Under the pieces are notes generated by a model. The model did not search any database. It was not told the DNA's origin and saw only the letters and a list, made by a program, of their open reading frames with translations. From Actinomycetota bacterium (GTDB lineage Bacteria; Actinomycetota; JAHEXW01), in contig JANXYU010000019.1 of NCBI GenBank assembly GCA_025355855.1, positions 19,860 to 83,859 on the forward strand: a stretch of DNA of 64,000 bases. The letters are read 5' to 3'. This document shows positions 25,620-33,804 of the stretch, piece by piece. The first letter of the stretch is position 1. Each line of letters opens with the position of its first letter. The position numbers and the translations under genes are program-made.

Positions 25620-25875
25620 CTAAATCAATCCAGGCGGGATTCTTCGAGGACGTCGTTGAGCAAAGCAGTCTGGCCTGATATCACTTCCACGGCTTGCGCA
25701 GCTCTGGCAACCAAATAGCATTAATCTTTCGCCACCTAACTAAACAGGCTGCGGGCGGTTAGAAAGCGCTCGCAGCCTGTTTTTTATAGCCTGACCGTTG
25801 ATCTGGCCGGCGAATACTAAACCTAGGCCAATACCTGGGTGCAAGTATTGCCCAGCTTAAGTTACGGTTTGTGGT
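25620..25875. other. intergenic region, no gene seen
   Basis: This 256-base stretch is the longest gap in the window. It holds the intrinsic terminator at 25743-25785 and, further on, a short inverted repeat CAATAC/GTATTG. I see no small gene with a ribosome binding site and no convincing promoter. Confidence 0.6.
25743..25785 (+). terminator. strong intrinsic terminator
   Basis: A stem of 15 base pairs with one G-T wobble (AACAGGCTGCGGGCG pairing with CGCTCGCAGCCTGTT) is followed by TTTTTT. It lies about 120 bases after the SRPBCC gene and closes the large co-directional block. It also insulates the FAD/Rieske gene downstream. Confidence 0.88.
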
Positions 25876-27402
25876 ATGGAAAAGCAGCTCGGCACGGGTA
25901 TAAAACCCGGACATCAGAACTCATATTGGCTTGCCAGCACGCCGCGCAGTGACTATGCCGCCTTGTCAGGCGACGTTAAAGTCGACGTCGTGGTTGTCGG
26001 CGGCGGCATAACCGGACTGTTGATCGCTGACCGGCTCAAGACAGCCGGAAAAACGGTCGCGGTTTTAGAAAGGCGTCGTATCGCGGAGAGCGTGACCGGG
26101 CATACGACAGCCAAGATAACGTCATTGCACGGAATGGAGCTGGAGACACTCGCTCGGCATTTTCATATTGATGAAGTGCACCAGCACGCCATGCTTAACC
26201 AAGCCGCGGTCGAGGAATTCGCGAAGTTGGTTAAAAGCCGGTCAATTGATTGCGATTTCCAGCGGACCGACGCCTACATTTATACCGAAGATGACAAAAC
26301 CCTAGGCGACATGGAACGTGAAGCGGACATGGCTGGCGAACTGGGCTTGCCAGTTGACTTTGTCCACAAGACTCCGTTGGGGTTTGCTGTAGACGGCGCG
26401 GTGCGAGCCAAAGCGCAAGCCCAATTTCATCCGCGGAAGTTTCTATTGGCATTGGCCGAATCGATCAATGGCGGGGGCAGCAAGATATACGAGAACTCTT
26501 CAGCCATCAGGATCGACGACCGAACTGCCACGGTATCAACGGCCGCCGGGACTGTGCAAGGCGCCGCCGTTGTGATAGCGACCCACTACCCGATGCGGGA
26601 CAAAGGTCTGTTCATCTCGAAACTATATCCCTTTATGGCGCATGCGGTTGGTTTACGCGCTGGCGACGATATATTACCGGGCATCTATTACACGGAAGAT
26701 GAGGGGCAAAGGTCGATAAGAACTCAGGCCACAGAACACGGGCCTTTGCTGATCGTCGGCGGCGGTCATCACCGCAGCGGTCAAATGCCGGATGAACTGG
26801 CCGACATTCGCGCGATTGAATCTTACGCGCGGGCGCGATTCGCGGCAGCCAAAACAAAATATTTCTGGTCAACGTTGGACTACTATACTGCAGACGGCTT
26901 CCCATATATCGGCCGGTCGCCGGGGGACGACAACACGTTTTTAGCAACCGGATTTGGCGGTTGGGGAATGACGCAGAGCATGGTCGCAGCAACTATGATA
27001 AGAGACTTGATTATAAACAAGTCACACCCGGCGGCTGATATGTACGCTCCGAACCGGCTGAAACCGACAGCGGCTATGGTCATGGGCGGTCTGAATGTTA
27101 CCGAACAGTTTGTCGAAGGATTTGTCACAGAACATCGGCATCGGAGGCCCGCGGACTTGGCCAAGGGCGAAGCGGCCGTCTTCGAATCCGACGAAGCTCC
27201 AATGGCGGCTTTCAAAGATGACAAGGGCGATATTCACGCTGTCCGTCCCGCCTGTACGCATCTAAAATGTGTTGTCCATTGGAATAATGCCGAACTAACC
27301 TGGGATTGTCCTTGTCATGGGTCTCGTTTCACTGTGGACGGCGAAGTTATCCATACGCCCGCGCCCGGGCGGCTAAAAAAGATCTTTACGTCAGATAAAT
27401 AG
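25876..27402 (+). CDS. FAD-dependent oxidoreductase with C-terminal Rieske domain
   Basis: A 508-residue fusion. The N-terminal DAO-type FAD domain has the dinucleotide motif VVVVGGGITGLL (residues 38-49) and later GFGGWGMTQS. The C-terminal approximately 90 residues form a Rieske [2Fe-2S] domain with ligands C460, H462, C478 and H481 in the patterns CTH and CPCH. Architecture of this kind is found in bacterial glycine/D-amino-acid oxidase-like proteins of unknown substrate. There is no good ribosome binding site. The gene stands alone between the terminator and the Nramp-like gene, which follows 27 bases later, so the two may share a transcript. Confidence 0.85.
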   Translation: MEKQLGTGIKPGHQNSYWLASTPRSDYAALSGDVKVDVVVVGGGITGLLIADRLKTAGKTVAVLERRRIAESVTGHTTAKITSLHGMELETLARHFHIDEVHQHAMLNQAAVEEFAKLVKSRSIDCDFQRTDAYIYTEDDKTLGDMEREADMAGELGLPVDFVHKTPLGFAVDGAVRAKAQAQFHPRKFLLALAESINGGGSKIYENSSAIRIDDRTATVSTAAGTVQGAAVVIATHYPMRDKGLFISKLYPFMAHAVGLRAGDDILPGIYYTEDEGQRSIRTQATEHGPLLIVGGGHHRSGQMPDELADIRAIESYARARFAAAKTKYFWSTLDYYTADGFPYIGRSPGDDNTFLATGFGGWGMTQSMVAATMIRDLIINKSHPAADMYAPNRLKPTAAMVMGGLNVTEQFVEGFVTEHRHRRPADLAKGEAAVFESDEAPMAAFKDDKGDIHAVRPACTHLKCVVHWNNAELTWDCPCHGSRFTVDGEVIHTPAPGRLKKIFTSDK

Positions 27403-27429
27403 GCCCGCAAAGAAGAAAGGGCTTGATCA

Positions 27430-28674
27430 ATGGCAAGCAAAAAGAAGAATCGCTTCCAACGCTACTTGATGACATTGAAGAACGGGGTAATATCGGGGGC
27501 AGCCGATAACGATCCGTCCGGCATTGTAACGTACACGCAAGCGGGCGCGCTGGCCGGGCTAACTCAGCTATGGTTGATTTTCATAATGACGCCCATGCTG
27601 ATCGTCGTCCAGGACATGGCCGCCAGGTTGGGTGTTGTCGCCAAGAAGGGCCTCAACGTTATCATTAAGGACCGCTTCAGCAAATACATCGCGTGGCCGG
27701 CACTGGTGATTTTAATTGTCTGTAATACAGCCACTATCGGCGCGGACATGGCAGCTATTGCCGCTATCATCGAACAATTCACCGGCATCCATTTCTTGTG
27801 GTTCGTCGTGCCTATCGGAATCCTGTTTTATTACATGCTGGTCAAACAAAGCTACAAGATGACCTCTTTGTTGCTGTACATAGTCGCACCGGTGTTGCTG
27901 GTCTACGTCATAGTCGCTTTCATGTCCCATCCCGCCTGGCTATCGGTAATCAAAGCCACCTTCACACCAACGATCAAATTTGACGCCGCGTTTATTTCGT
28001 CCGCGGTTGGCTTGCTGGGTACAACTATCACGCCCTTTCTGATCTACTGGCAGGCCAGGGAGGAAATTGAAGAGGAAAAACATGTTGCGCAAGAGGTCGA
28101 AGAGAGGACTGGCGTAAGGTTCGGCATGATATATTCCAACGTGGTAGCCTATTTCGTCGTTTTGACCAGCGGTTTGGTATTGCATGGGCATATCCGGGGC
28201 AATATCAACACTTGGGGTCCGGCCGACGCGGCCGCGGCGCTAAAGCCATTAGTCGGTTCCGCTAGTTCAATTTTATTTGCTTTAGGGATTGTCGCGGCCG
28301 GTGTAATGGCGGTTCCAGTCTTGGCAATGGTCAATTCGTATACGGTGGAAGAAACAGTGCGGGGGAAAGAACAGGGGATGGAGCAGAAACCCAGCCGCGC
28401 AAAGCGATTCTACGGCGTTATTGCTTTATCCTTAGCGGCCGGCGCCACCCTCAGTCTATTCGGCGTCAAGCCCATGGCCATGCTCTACTATTCCCAGGTT
28501 CTGAATGGTTGCCTTATGCCGGTTCTGCTCCTGTTGCTGGTTATTGTTACGAGCGACAAAACATTTATGGGCGAGCATGCCAACGGTTGGCCGACGAAAA
28601 TTATAGCCTGGCTGACCGTTGCGTTCATGACCGTTTTCGCCCTAACATTAATCTATAAGCTGATCTTCGGGTAA
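27430..28674 (+). CDS. Nramp-related divalent metal transporter
   Basis: A 414-residue membrane protein with about eleven hydrophobic helices and the Nramp N-terminal segment NGVISGAADNDPSGIVTYTQAG. In canonical Nramp carriers helix 1 has DPGN and helix 6 has a metal-binding methionine (A-M-P-H). Here helix 1 reads DPSG and the helix 6 region reads GTTITPFL without the methionine. The protein therefore belongs to the Nramp-related branch, whose members can carry magnesium or have other specificity, rather than to classic manganese importers. Substrate is inferred only at the level of cation. Confidence 0.75.
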   Translation: MASKKKNRFQRYLMTLKNGVISGAADNDPSGIVTYTQAGALAGLTQLWLIFIMTPMLIVVQDMAARLGVVAKKGLNVIIKDRFSKYIAWPALVILIVCNTATIGADMAAIAAIIEQFTGIHFLWFVVPIGILFYYMLVKQSYKMTSLLLYIVAPVLLVYVIVAFMSHPAWLSVIKATFTPTIKFDAAFISSAVGLLGTTITPFLIYWQAREEIEEEKHVAQEVEERTGVRFGMIYSNVVAYFVVLTSGLVLHGHIRGNINTWGPADAAAALKPLVGSASSILFALGIVAAGVMAVPVLAMVNSYTVEETVRGKEQGMEQKPSRAKRFYGVIALSLAAGATLSLFGVKPMAMLYYSQVLNGCLMPVLLLLLVIVTSDKTFMGEHANGWPTKIIAWLTVAFMTVFALTLIYKLIFG

Positions 28675-28701
28675 CCGGGAGAAAGGCAGAACGCTGCCCT
28701 G

Positions 28702-28926
28702 CTAATGTGGCTTGTGATTGCCCTGACCGTCGTAATCGCGGTGCTTAGTCCGCCCGTCCTGGTCGCGCACCCGCATGTGGTGACCAGGCTCATACTTGCT
28801 ATTTTCCAAAGCCGTGGGACTGGCGATGTCGCTCTTGTCCTCGTTTGTAACTTTGGCTTTCTCTCTCTCTTCTTCAGTTTCAAACGATTTTCTTTTACGA
28901 TCACTCAGAGTCTTTTTGCCGGTCAT
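28702..28926 (-). CDS. small highly charged protein of unknown function
   Basis: I place the start at the minus-strand ATG ending at 28926 because AAAGGAGG lies 6 bases ahead, an excellent ribosome binding site. The 74 residues (MTGKKTLSDRKRKSFETEEE onward) are very hydrophilic, rich in Lys, Glu, Arg and Asp, with a HHMRVRDQDGRTKHRDYDGQ tail. No membrane segment, cysteine or known family is visible; disorder is likely. A direct repeat of ACTAGGTTAA lies about 60 bases upstream of its start (28982-29002) and may be regulatory. Confidence 0.6.
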   Translation of the reverse strand: MTGKKTLSDRKRKSFETEEEREKAKVTNEDKSDIASPTALENSKYEPGHHMRVRDQDGRTKHRDYDGQGNHKPH

Positions 28927-28981
28927 AATTCCTCCTTTAGATGTCTTCATTAACTTGTAACACGAGACATGACCGGAGGCC

Positions 28982-29002
28982 ACTAGGTTAAGAACTAGGT
29001 TA
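28982..29002. repeat. direct repeat ACTAGGTTAA x2
   Basis: The ten-base sequence ACTAGGTTAA occurs twice, 11 bases apart from start to start, overlapping the stop of the ABC permease gene and lying upstream of the 74-residue charged protein. The one-helical-turn spacing is compatible with an operator, but no further evidence supports this. Confidence 0.35.
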
Positions 29003-30235
29003 ATTTCTCTGCCAGATCTCTCTGAACCCGAGTCGGCGCCCGTACTCCAACGCTCCGTAGCGGAAGGAGCGAGCGGCGAACGGGATGGCCAGACTTATGC
29101 TGGCCAGTATGACCGCCAATGACCCAATAGCTTCAGCAGGTGAAAGAGCACCAACAGTATTGAGCAGGAGAGCCGTCGTAGGCGCCGTCAGCGGGAAATA
29201 GGTAAAAATGGTAACCATGGGCGCGTGCGGTGAGTTAATAATCAGAGGGACGATATATATCGGCACATAAGCCCAGATCATAGCGATACCTAGAAATCGG
29301 CCCGCTTCGTTGGCGTTGGGGAACATGGCGCCCAAGCCCACAACAAGTGTCGTGAAAAATATGAACCCTCCAATGAAGAAGGCCAGCGCCCACAAAAGCT
29401 TTTCAGGGTCGAGCGGTATCTGTGCCAAAGAAACGCCGCCGGGAAGAGTCAGGGTTTTCGGAAACAACAAGAGGTATATGATTAGAGGTATAGCGATCAC
29501 AGAGACCTGGATTAGGCCAAGCGAAATAATCGAAAGTATTTTTCCCCAGACCAACGTTCTGGCACGCGCGCATGTAAGCAAAATCTCCGCGGTCCGGTTC
29601 TCTTTCTCTTCCGTCGTGCTAGAGATCATCGTGGCCGATAGCAGAATGACTATTGTCAGGAAAAACACCATAAACGCTCCAGGCGCGACCATTTGGGCCA
29701 AAGCGTTGTATGAACGTCCGTCTCGATACGTCACAGCTGTTACGGCTGGTGGTTGCTGTAGGATTTGCAGTGCTTGCCGGTCAGAAATGTCGCGCGCGAT
29801 GGTGGTTACAATGCTTTGACGCAGCAACTGCACTGCGGCCGAGTTGTATGACGGCGAGAAGGTAATGCCCATATCGCGCGCGTATACCTTTACACCGCCG
29901 CGAACCAGGTCATGAGGATAATATAGAAACGCGTCAAGCCGACCGGACTTGACTGCCGCGATACCGGTCGCGATGTTTGGTTCCAAAGCGATCTTGCGGG
30001 ATTGCAGTAGTCGTTTATTCAATAACCCGGAATCATCGAGAACGGCAATTTTGGCTATTCGGGCGTAAGCGGCGGCTTGCTCTTGTCCGGCGTTCTTGCC
30101 GCCTTGGTTAGATAGATAACTGATGCCGATAATGGTCAGCATAATCAAAGGCGGAGCAAAAGAGGTGAACCAAAACGCCTTTTTCTTGAGCGTACGGATC
30201 ACATCGAACCGTACGACGTCGCGCACCCGCCCCAC
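29000..30235 (-). CDS. ABC transporter permease, NatB/ABC-2 type
   Basis: A 411-residue ABC-2 type permease. One membrane helix near the N-terminus (about 22-42) is followed by an approximately 150-residue extracytoplasmic loop, then five or six helices with the family motif SSTTEEKENRTAEILLTCA between them. This layout matches NatB, part of sodium or drug exporters. It follows the ATPase gene 2 bases after its stop, so the two form an operon. The exported substrate is unknown. Confidence 0.88.
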   Translation of the reverse strand: MGRVRDVVRFDVIRTLKKKAFWFTSFAPPLIMLTIIGISYLSNQGGKNAGQEQAAAYARIAKIAVLDDSGLLNKRLLQSRKIALEPNIATGIAAVKSGRLDAFLYYPHDLVRGGVKVYARDMGITFSPSYNSAAVQLLRQSIVTTIARDISDRQALQILQQPPAVTAVTYRDGRSYNALAQMVAPGAFMVFFLTIVILLSATMISSTTEEKENRTAEILLTCARARTLVWGKILSIISLGLIQVSVIAIPLIIYLLLFPKTLTLPGGVSLAQIPLDPEKLLWALAFFIGGFIFFTTLVVGLGAMFPNANEAGRFLGIAMIWAYVPIYIVPLIINSPHAPMVTIFTYFPLTAPTTALLLNTVGALSPAEAIGSLAVILASISLAIPFAARSFRYGALEYGRRLGFREIWQRN

Positions 30236-30237
30236 GT

Positions 30238-30969
30238 CTAGCTCGCTCCCTTTTGATGCAGGGAGAGGAATATATCGTTCAAGGCGCGTCCGCCAAATTG
30301 TTTCTTAACGTCATCTACATGGCCGTATACAGCACGAACACCGTCTTTGAGAATAAGGATGCGTTCGCACAATTGCTCAACCTCATCTAGGCGGTGCGTT
30401 ACCAAGATGACCGTCGCTCCCCGATCGCGATGTTGTGTGACGAGGTCAAGGAGGAGCGCGCGATTAACCGGATCCAATGCCTCCGTCGGCTCGTCTAAAA
30501 CAAGTAAGGCCGGGTCGTGAATTATGGTCGATCCGAGTTGGACCTTTTGTTGCTCGCCGCCGGACAATGTGGCAAATCGCGCCTTAGCCTTGCCGGCCAG
30601 ATCAACCTGTTTCAGGTATTTCAGTGCGCGCGTTTTGGCATCTGTCCAGTTTAAGCCGTGCATGACGCCGAAATAAGTCAACGTGTCCAGAATGGGTTCA
30701 TTTCGGTAAAGGCCCCGCTGTTCCGGCAGGTATCCAAGCATTGCAGCCATAGAAGGTGAATACCGAGTTCCGGCCACCATTAAGGTGCCTGCCGTCGGTT
30801 GCAGTATATTCAGCAAAGCACGTATCGTCGTCGTCTTGCCAGCGCCGTTAGCGCCAAGGAAGCCAAATATCTCGCCTTTATTGACAGAGAACGAAAGGTC
30901 ATGAATGATCTCTTTGTCTCCGAAGCGCATTTGGAAAGCCTCGACGTCAACAATCGTCTCGGTATGCAT
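30238..30969 (-). CDS. ABC transporter ATPase, NatA-like
   Basis: A 243-residue nucleotide-binding subunit: Walker A GANGAGKTTT, Q-loop before LPEQRGLYRNE, signature LSGGEQQKV and Walker B LLVLDEPTEALDP with a switch histidine in VTHRLDEV. The C-terminal region after the H-loop resembles NatA ATPases. I choose the ATG at 30969 rather than one 24 bases upstream because a perfect TATAAT box lies 6 bases ahead, placing the transcription start at the ATG itself. The message is probably leaderless, and there is no ribosome binding site. Confidence 0.9.
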   Translation of the reverse strand: MHTETIVDVEAFQMRFGDKEIIHDLSFSVNKGEIFGFLGANGAGKTTTIRALLNILQPTAGTLMVAGTRYSPSMAAMLGYLPEQRGLYRNEPILDTLTYFGVMHGLNWTDAKTRALKYLKQVDLAGKAKARFATLSGGEQQKVQLGSTIIHDPALLVLDEPTEALDPVNRALLLDLVTQHRDRGATVILVTHRLDEVEQLCERILILKDGVRAVYGHVDDVKKQFGGRALNDIFLSLHQKGAS

Positions 30970-30975
30970 GCGCCT

Positions 30976-30981
30976 ATTATA
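30976..30981 (-). promoter_or_regulatory. -10 box of the natAB-like operon, leaderless start
   Basis: The minus strand reads TATAAT with its 3' end 6 bases from the ATG, so the expected start point falls on the A of the start codon. The -35 region is poor. This explains the lack of a ribosome binding site. Confidence 0.6.
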
Positions 30982-31058
30982 TACGAATGACAATGGCTGG
31001 TATTGGACAAGCGCGGGAATGAAACCTTAGCTATAACCTGGATTTAGGAGGCATCTAA

Positions 31059-31769
31059 GTGGCAGAGCATATTGGGGCTTGCGCTGAATGCGGAGCGATG
31101 ATGACAGAGGGCGCGACATTCTGCGGCTTATGTGGAGCGCCGGTCGGCGTCGCTACCGCAGAGCCGGATCTTGTCAAAACGCCGATCGAGCCGGAGAACC
31201 GGACGCGCGAAGAACTTGAATACGAGAGACAGAAGGCCGAACTGCTGGCCAGGATGGGCGGGTCAAGAGCGGCTCGACCTGAACGTACACCCGCGGTCAA
31301 GACGAAGAACAAGAGGCAAGACATCATGATTGCCATAGGCGCTGCGGTGCTTTTGATTGTTTGCCTAGGAACCTTTACAGGCATTGTCTCGTTGAAATAT
31401 TATCGTCTAAACACCCAGGACAAGCCCGTTATGGCAAAAGTGATGGATCAGGAGATGCGCGCCCTAGTTGCCAGAGATACGGAGACCGCGCTCGGGTATT
31501 TCGCCGCCAACAGTTATAAGACGATCACCGAACTTGACTCTTTCTTAAAAGAAAGTAATTAGGAAGTGCTGGCCGCATATGGCGGGTTGACGGTTACAAA
31601 GGTCATGTCGTTCTCGATAGTGCCCAAAGCCGATGAGGTCGCGACCGCGGAGGGTAAGCTGAACTACAATGACTGCTGTACCGGCACATTCACCACGATA
31701 TTTCAAAAGGAAAGCGGGCAATGGAAGCTTATCAATTTTGTCCTAGCCGTAAAGCCCGCTGGCGGGTGA
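31059..31769 (+). pseudogene. zinc-ribbon membrane protein interrupted by an in-frame TAG
   Basis: A 236-codon frame. Residues 1-28 carry a zinc ribbon with CAECG and CGLCG pairs, followed by a charged linker, one membrane helix (about 90-108) and an extracytoplasmic domain that looks NTF2/SnoaL-like. At 31560-31562 a TAG interrupts the frame; the same frame stays open afterwards (EVLAAYGGLTVTKVMSFSIV onward) to 31769 and completes the domain. A single-base change from AAG or CAG would explain it. The start is GTG at 31059 with TAGGAGG ahead. Many genes here end in TAG, so genetic recoding is unlikely; nonsense mutation or sequencing error is more probable. Confidence 0.7.
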
Positions 31770-31780
31770 CAAGGCTAGAC

Positions 31781-31798
31781 AAAAGCCAGTTGGCTTTT
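31781..31798. terminator. short bidirectional hairpin terminator
   Basis: AAAAGCC and GGCTTTT form a 7-bp stem around AGTT. With A-runs on the left and T-runs on the right it can act on both convergent genes (zinc-ribbon on plus, small membrane protein on minus). The stem is short, so strength is uncertain. Confidence 0.5.
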
Positions 31799-31811
31799 AC
31801 GCGGCAACTAA

Positions 31812-32036
31812 CTACATCTTCAAAAACGCCATAAGTTCGTAGACCACAAACGCTGGCCAGACCAGGGCCTTCAGAACTCCAAGGCAACCGGCCAAAAATG
31901 ACGTCGCATGCACGATATAGTAGACCAAGGCGCCGATGAATCCCAAACCATATAATCCGCCGGACGCTCCCGCACCGGCCGCGTTGCCCGATCTTCCCTT
32001 TGATTGACAATTCGACGGCGTGTTTTCCATATCCAT
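31812..32036 (-). CDS. small conserved membrane protein
   Basis: A 74-residue protein with an excellent ribosome binding site (TAGGAGG) just ahead of the ATG. The N-terminal third is hydrophilic and glycine/serine-rich; residues from about 28 onward are hydrophobic with the pattern GLGFIGALVYYIVHATSFL and then GVLKALVWPAFVVYELMAFL, two membrane segments. I recognise this as a widespread small membrane protein type without an assigned function. A 135-residue frame on the same strand in another register is a shadow. Confidence 0.7.
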   Translation of the reverse strand: MDMENTPSNCQSKGRSGNAAGAGASGGLYGLGFIGALVYYIVHATSFLAGCLGVLKALVWPAFVVYELMAFLKM

Positions 32037-32122
32037 GTATCCTCCTAACTTGCTTGCGACCGAATACTCCCTGTCGTTTAAACCGTGCTAGCATTAGCAT
32101 ACAGTAGAGCAAAGGAGAAACT

Positions 32123-32551
32123 ATGATCTTAGATGACATTAAGACTATCGCCGCGGCATCCGGTGGAGAAGTGACCGACAGGAAAGGCGCCTATTCGCTG
32201 CGGATTACCGTAGCGGAACGGAAATCCTTCCTATCGAAAACCAAACTCGAATATATCGCGAGCTTCAGAATCGACGATGCCGCCAAGACGATTCATTTCT
32301 CTGAGATGTTGAAAGAAGCAGGCTCAGGTCTTTCATCCGGCAGCGGCGACATGAGCCCGGGATTCGGCTTCAAAACCGAAACTTATAAGACCGGGGGTGG
32401 CCCGCGCGAGGGGTCGATAAACGAGCAGTCAGACCTGTTCGGCAAGAAATATTCCTACTCTTTTGATTTCCAAACCATTAGGCCAAAGATAGAAGGCCAG
32501 GCGACCTCGGCGGGTTACACGTTCGAATACCAGATTCGGCCGGTTCGTTAA
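32123..32551 (+). CDS. conserved hypothetical protein
   Basis: A 142-residue soluble protein with AAAGGAG ahead of the ATG at 32123. It has a short N-terminal helix, then alternating beta segments (YSLRITVAERKSF, LEYIASFRIDD, TIHFSEMLKEAGSG), a glycine-rich central loop and a C-terminal strand YTFEYQIRPVR. No known motif is visible. It is transcribed divergently from the 74-residue membrane protein and ends 2 bases before the EFR1 gene, so it may be cotranscribed with that electron-transfer protein. Confidence 0.65.
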   Translation: MILDDIKTIAAASGGEVTDRKGAYSLRITVAERKSFLSKTKLEYIASFRIDDAAKTIHFSEMLKEAGSGLSSGSGDMSPGFGFKTETYKTGGGPREGSINEQSDLFGKKYSYSFDFQTIRPKIEGQATSAGYTFEYQIRPVR

Positions 32552-32553
32552 CC

Positions 32554-33345
32554 ATGATGAAAGGGGCGATTCTCTATTATTCCGGCACGGGCAACACGGA
32601 ACTGGCTTGCCAGTATATCGTCAACCATACTAAGAACGTTGAATTTGAGATGGTCAACGCGATAAAGGACAAGGCGCCGGATTTAACCGGCTACGACCTG
32701 GTCGGGTTCGCGGCGTTCGCGGACTTCTTAGTCCCATCCGTTGTATATCAGAAATTTATCGATGATTTGCCGGCGCAAGATGACAAACCGGCGTTCGTGT
32801 TCAATACATACGGGATGAGCAGCGGGCAGACGCTTAGAATCTTGGATAGGAAGGTAACCGACAGAGGTTTCCGCGTGGTCGCCGGCCATTCACTTCACAT
32901 GCCGGAGAGCTTTCCGCCGATGATTGCCAGGCGACTTGGTAACGAAAACGCGCCAAGCGACAAAGAGTTTAGAGCGTTTCAGACGTTCGCGGCTGAAATC
33001 GATCACATCGCGTTCAGGCTGTCCGAAGGCACTATCGTGCCGGCTAAAAGCATTGACCTAGGCGCGATGGATAAGGTGATGCGCTATCCCAAAAGCATGG
33101 CTAAGCGCATGATGGGAGCAAAAGCCGTAGACCCTAACCTATGTACCGGCTGCGCGACTTGTGCCAATGTTTGTCCCAAAGGAGCAATAACTGTCGCTGG
33201 GCAACCTTCATTCGACGAGACCGAATGCGCCTATTGCTGGGCGTGTTATAACCAATGCCTATATGGGGCCATCTACACGAAGAAATATAAAGATAAAGGA
33301 CGATACACAGGTCCGAGCGCGCGTCTCCGAGCCAAGTTTATATAA
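32554..33345 (+). CDS. EFR1-type flavodoxin/ferredoxin protein
   Basis: A 263-residue protein combining an N-terminal flavodoxin-like domain (YYSGTGNTE phosphate loop for FMN, residues 8-16) with two C-terminal 4Fe-4S clusters. The cluster motifs are CTGCATCANVCP and CAYCWACYNQC. This EFR1 family is found in anaerobes and is thought to shuttle electrons, though partners are unknown. It fits the anaerobic theme given by rubredoxin, FprA and the ferredoxin oxidoreductase elsewhere in the window. Confidence 0.88.
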   Translation: MMKGAILYYSGTGNTELACQYIVNHTKNVEFEMVNAIKDKAPDLTGYDLVGFAAFADFLVPSVVYQKFIDDLPAQDDKPAFVFNTYGMSSGQTLRILDRKVTDRGFRVVAGHSLHMPESFPPMIARRLGNENAPSDKEFRAFQTFAAEIDHIAFRLSEGTIVPAKSIDLGAMDKVMRYPKSMAKRMMGAKAVDPNLCTGCATCANVCPKGAITVAGQPSFDETECAYCWACYNQCLYGAIYTKKYKDKGRYTGPSARLRAKFI

Positions 33346-33373
33346 TCGGCCGGAGAATATCAGGCGCAAACCT

Positions 33374-33670
33374 TTATTCCACGTCCTTCTTCATCTGATC
33401 GAATTCCTCTTTTGTGATCTCACCCTTGGCGTAGCGCTTTTTCAAAATCGATAGAGCCTTGCCATCGTCGTCCATCATGCCGGGTCCGCCCATCATTCCA
33501 TGTCCGCCCATCATACCGGGACCCATGTGGTCATGCCGCGAACCGTGGCGCGTCGTCGCAACAGCCCACCAGAGCAGGACCAGTAAGCCCGCCAAGAAAA
33601 GCAGCGCAAAGAACCCCATAGCCAACATTCCGATAATGCTTCCGCCGTCCCCGTAACCATTTCCGTACAT
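33374..33670 (-). CDS. small membrane protein with Met/Gly/His stretch and SHOCT domain
   Basis: About 98 residues: a glycine-rich start, one membrane helix (LAMGFFALLFLAGLLVLLWW), a segment rich in His, Met and Gly (HDHMGPGMMGGHGMMGG), and a C-terminal SHOCT helix pair (ALSILKKRYAKGEITKEEFD). SHOCT domains typically oligomerise or lie at protein ends. The Met/His run could bind copper or other soft metals, which is an inference. The start is the ATG at 33670; a TTG at 33679 with GAGG ahead is an alternative. Confidence 0.75.
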   Translation of the reverse strand: MYGNGYGDGGSIIGMLAMGFFALLFLAGLLVLLWWAVATTRHGSRHDHMGPGMMGGHGMMGGPGMMDDDGKALSILKKRYAKGEITKEEFDQMKKDVE

Positions 33671-33804
33671 CAAAACCAATCGCCTCGCTTTCGTATTCTT
33701 TGTACTTGCATAAGTCTTCTCAAGTCTATCTTGGGTGATTGCGGCCGGGCACTAGCAAAAGACCTAGTTAGAGTTCGACGTGTCGTGAGGAAGAAAACGG
33801 CAGG

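Noticed and set aside
31560..31562. Pyrrolysine or other recoding at the TAG codon
   Set aside because: TAG is used as an ordinary stop by several genes in the window and no Pyl machinery is visible; a mutation or error is simpler.
31732..32139. 135-residue minus-strand frame over the small membrane protein
   Set aside because: Composition is odd and it lacks a start signal; the 74-residue frame has an excellent ribosome binding site.
25007..33772. Shared AACTAGGTC-like segments at 25009, 28992 and 33761 as an operator family
   Set aside because: Only 7-9 bases are common, spacing and orientation differ, and no palindrome is formed.
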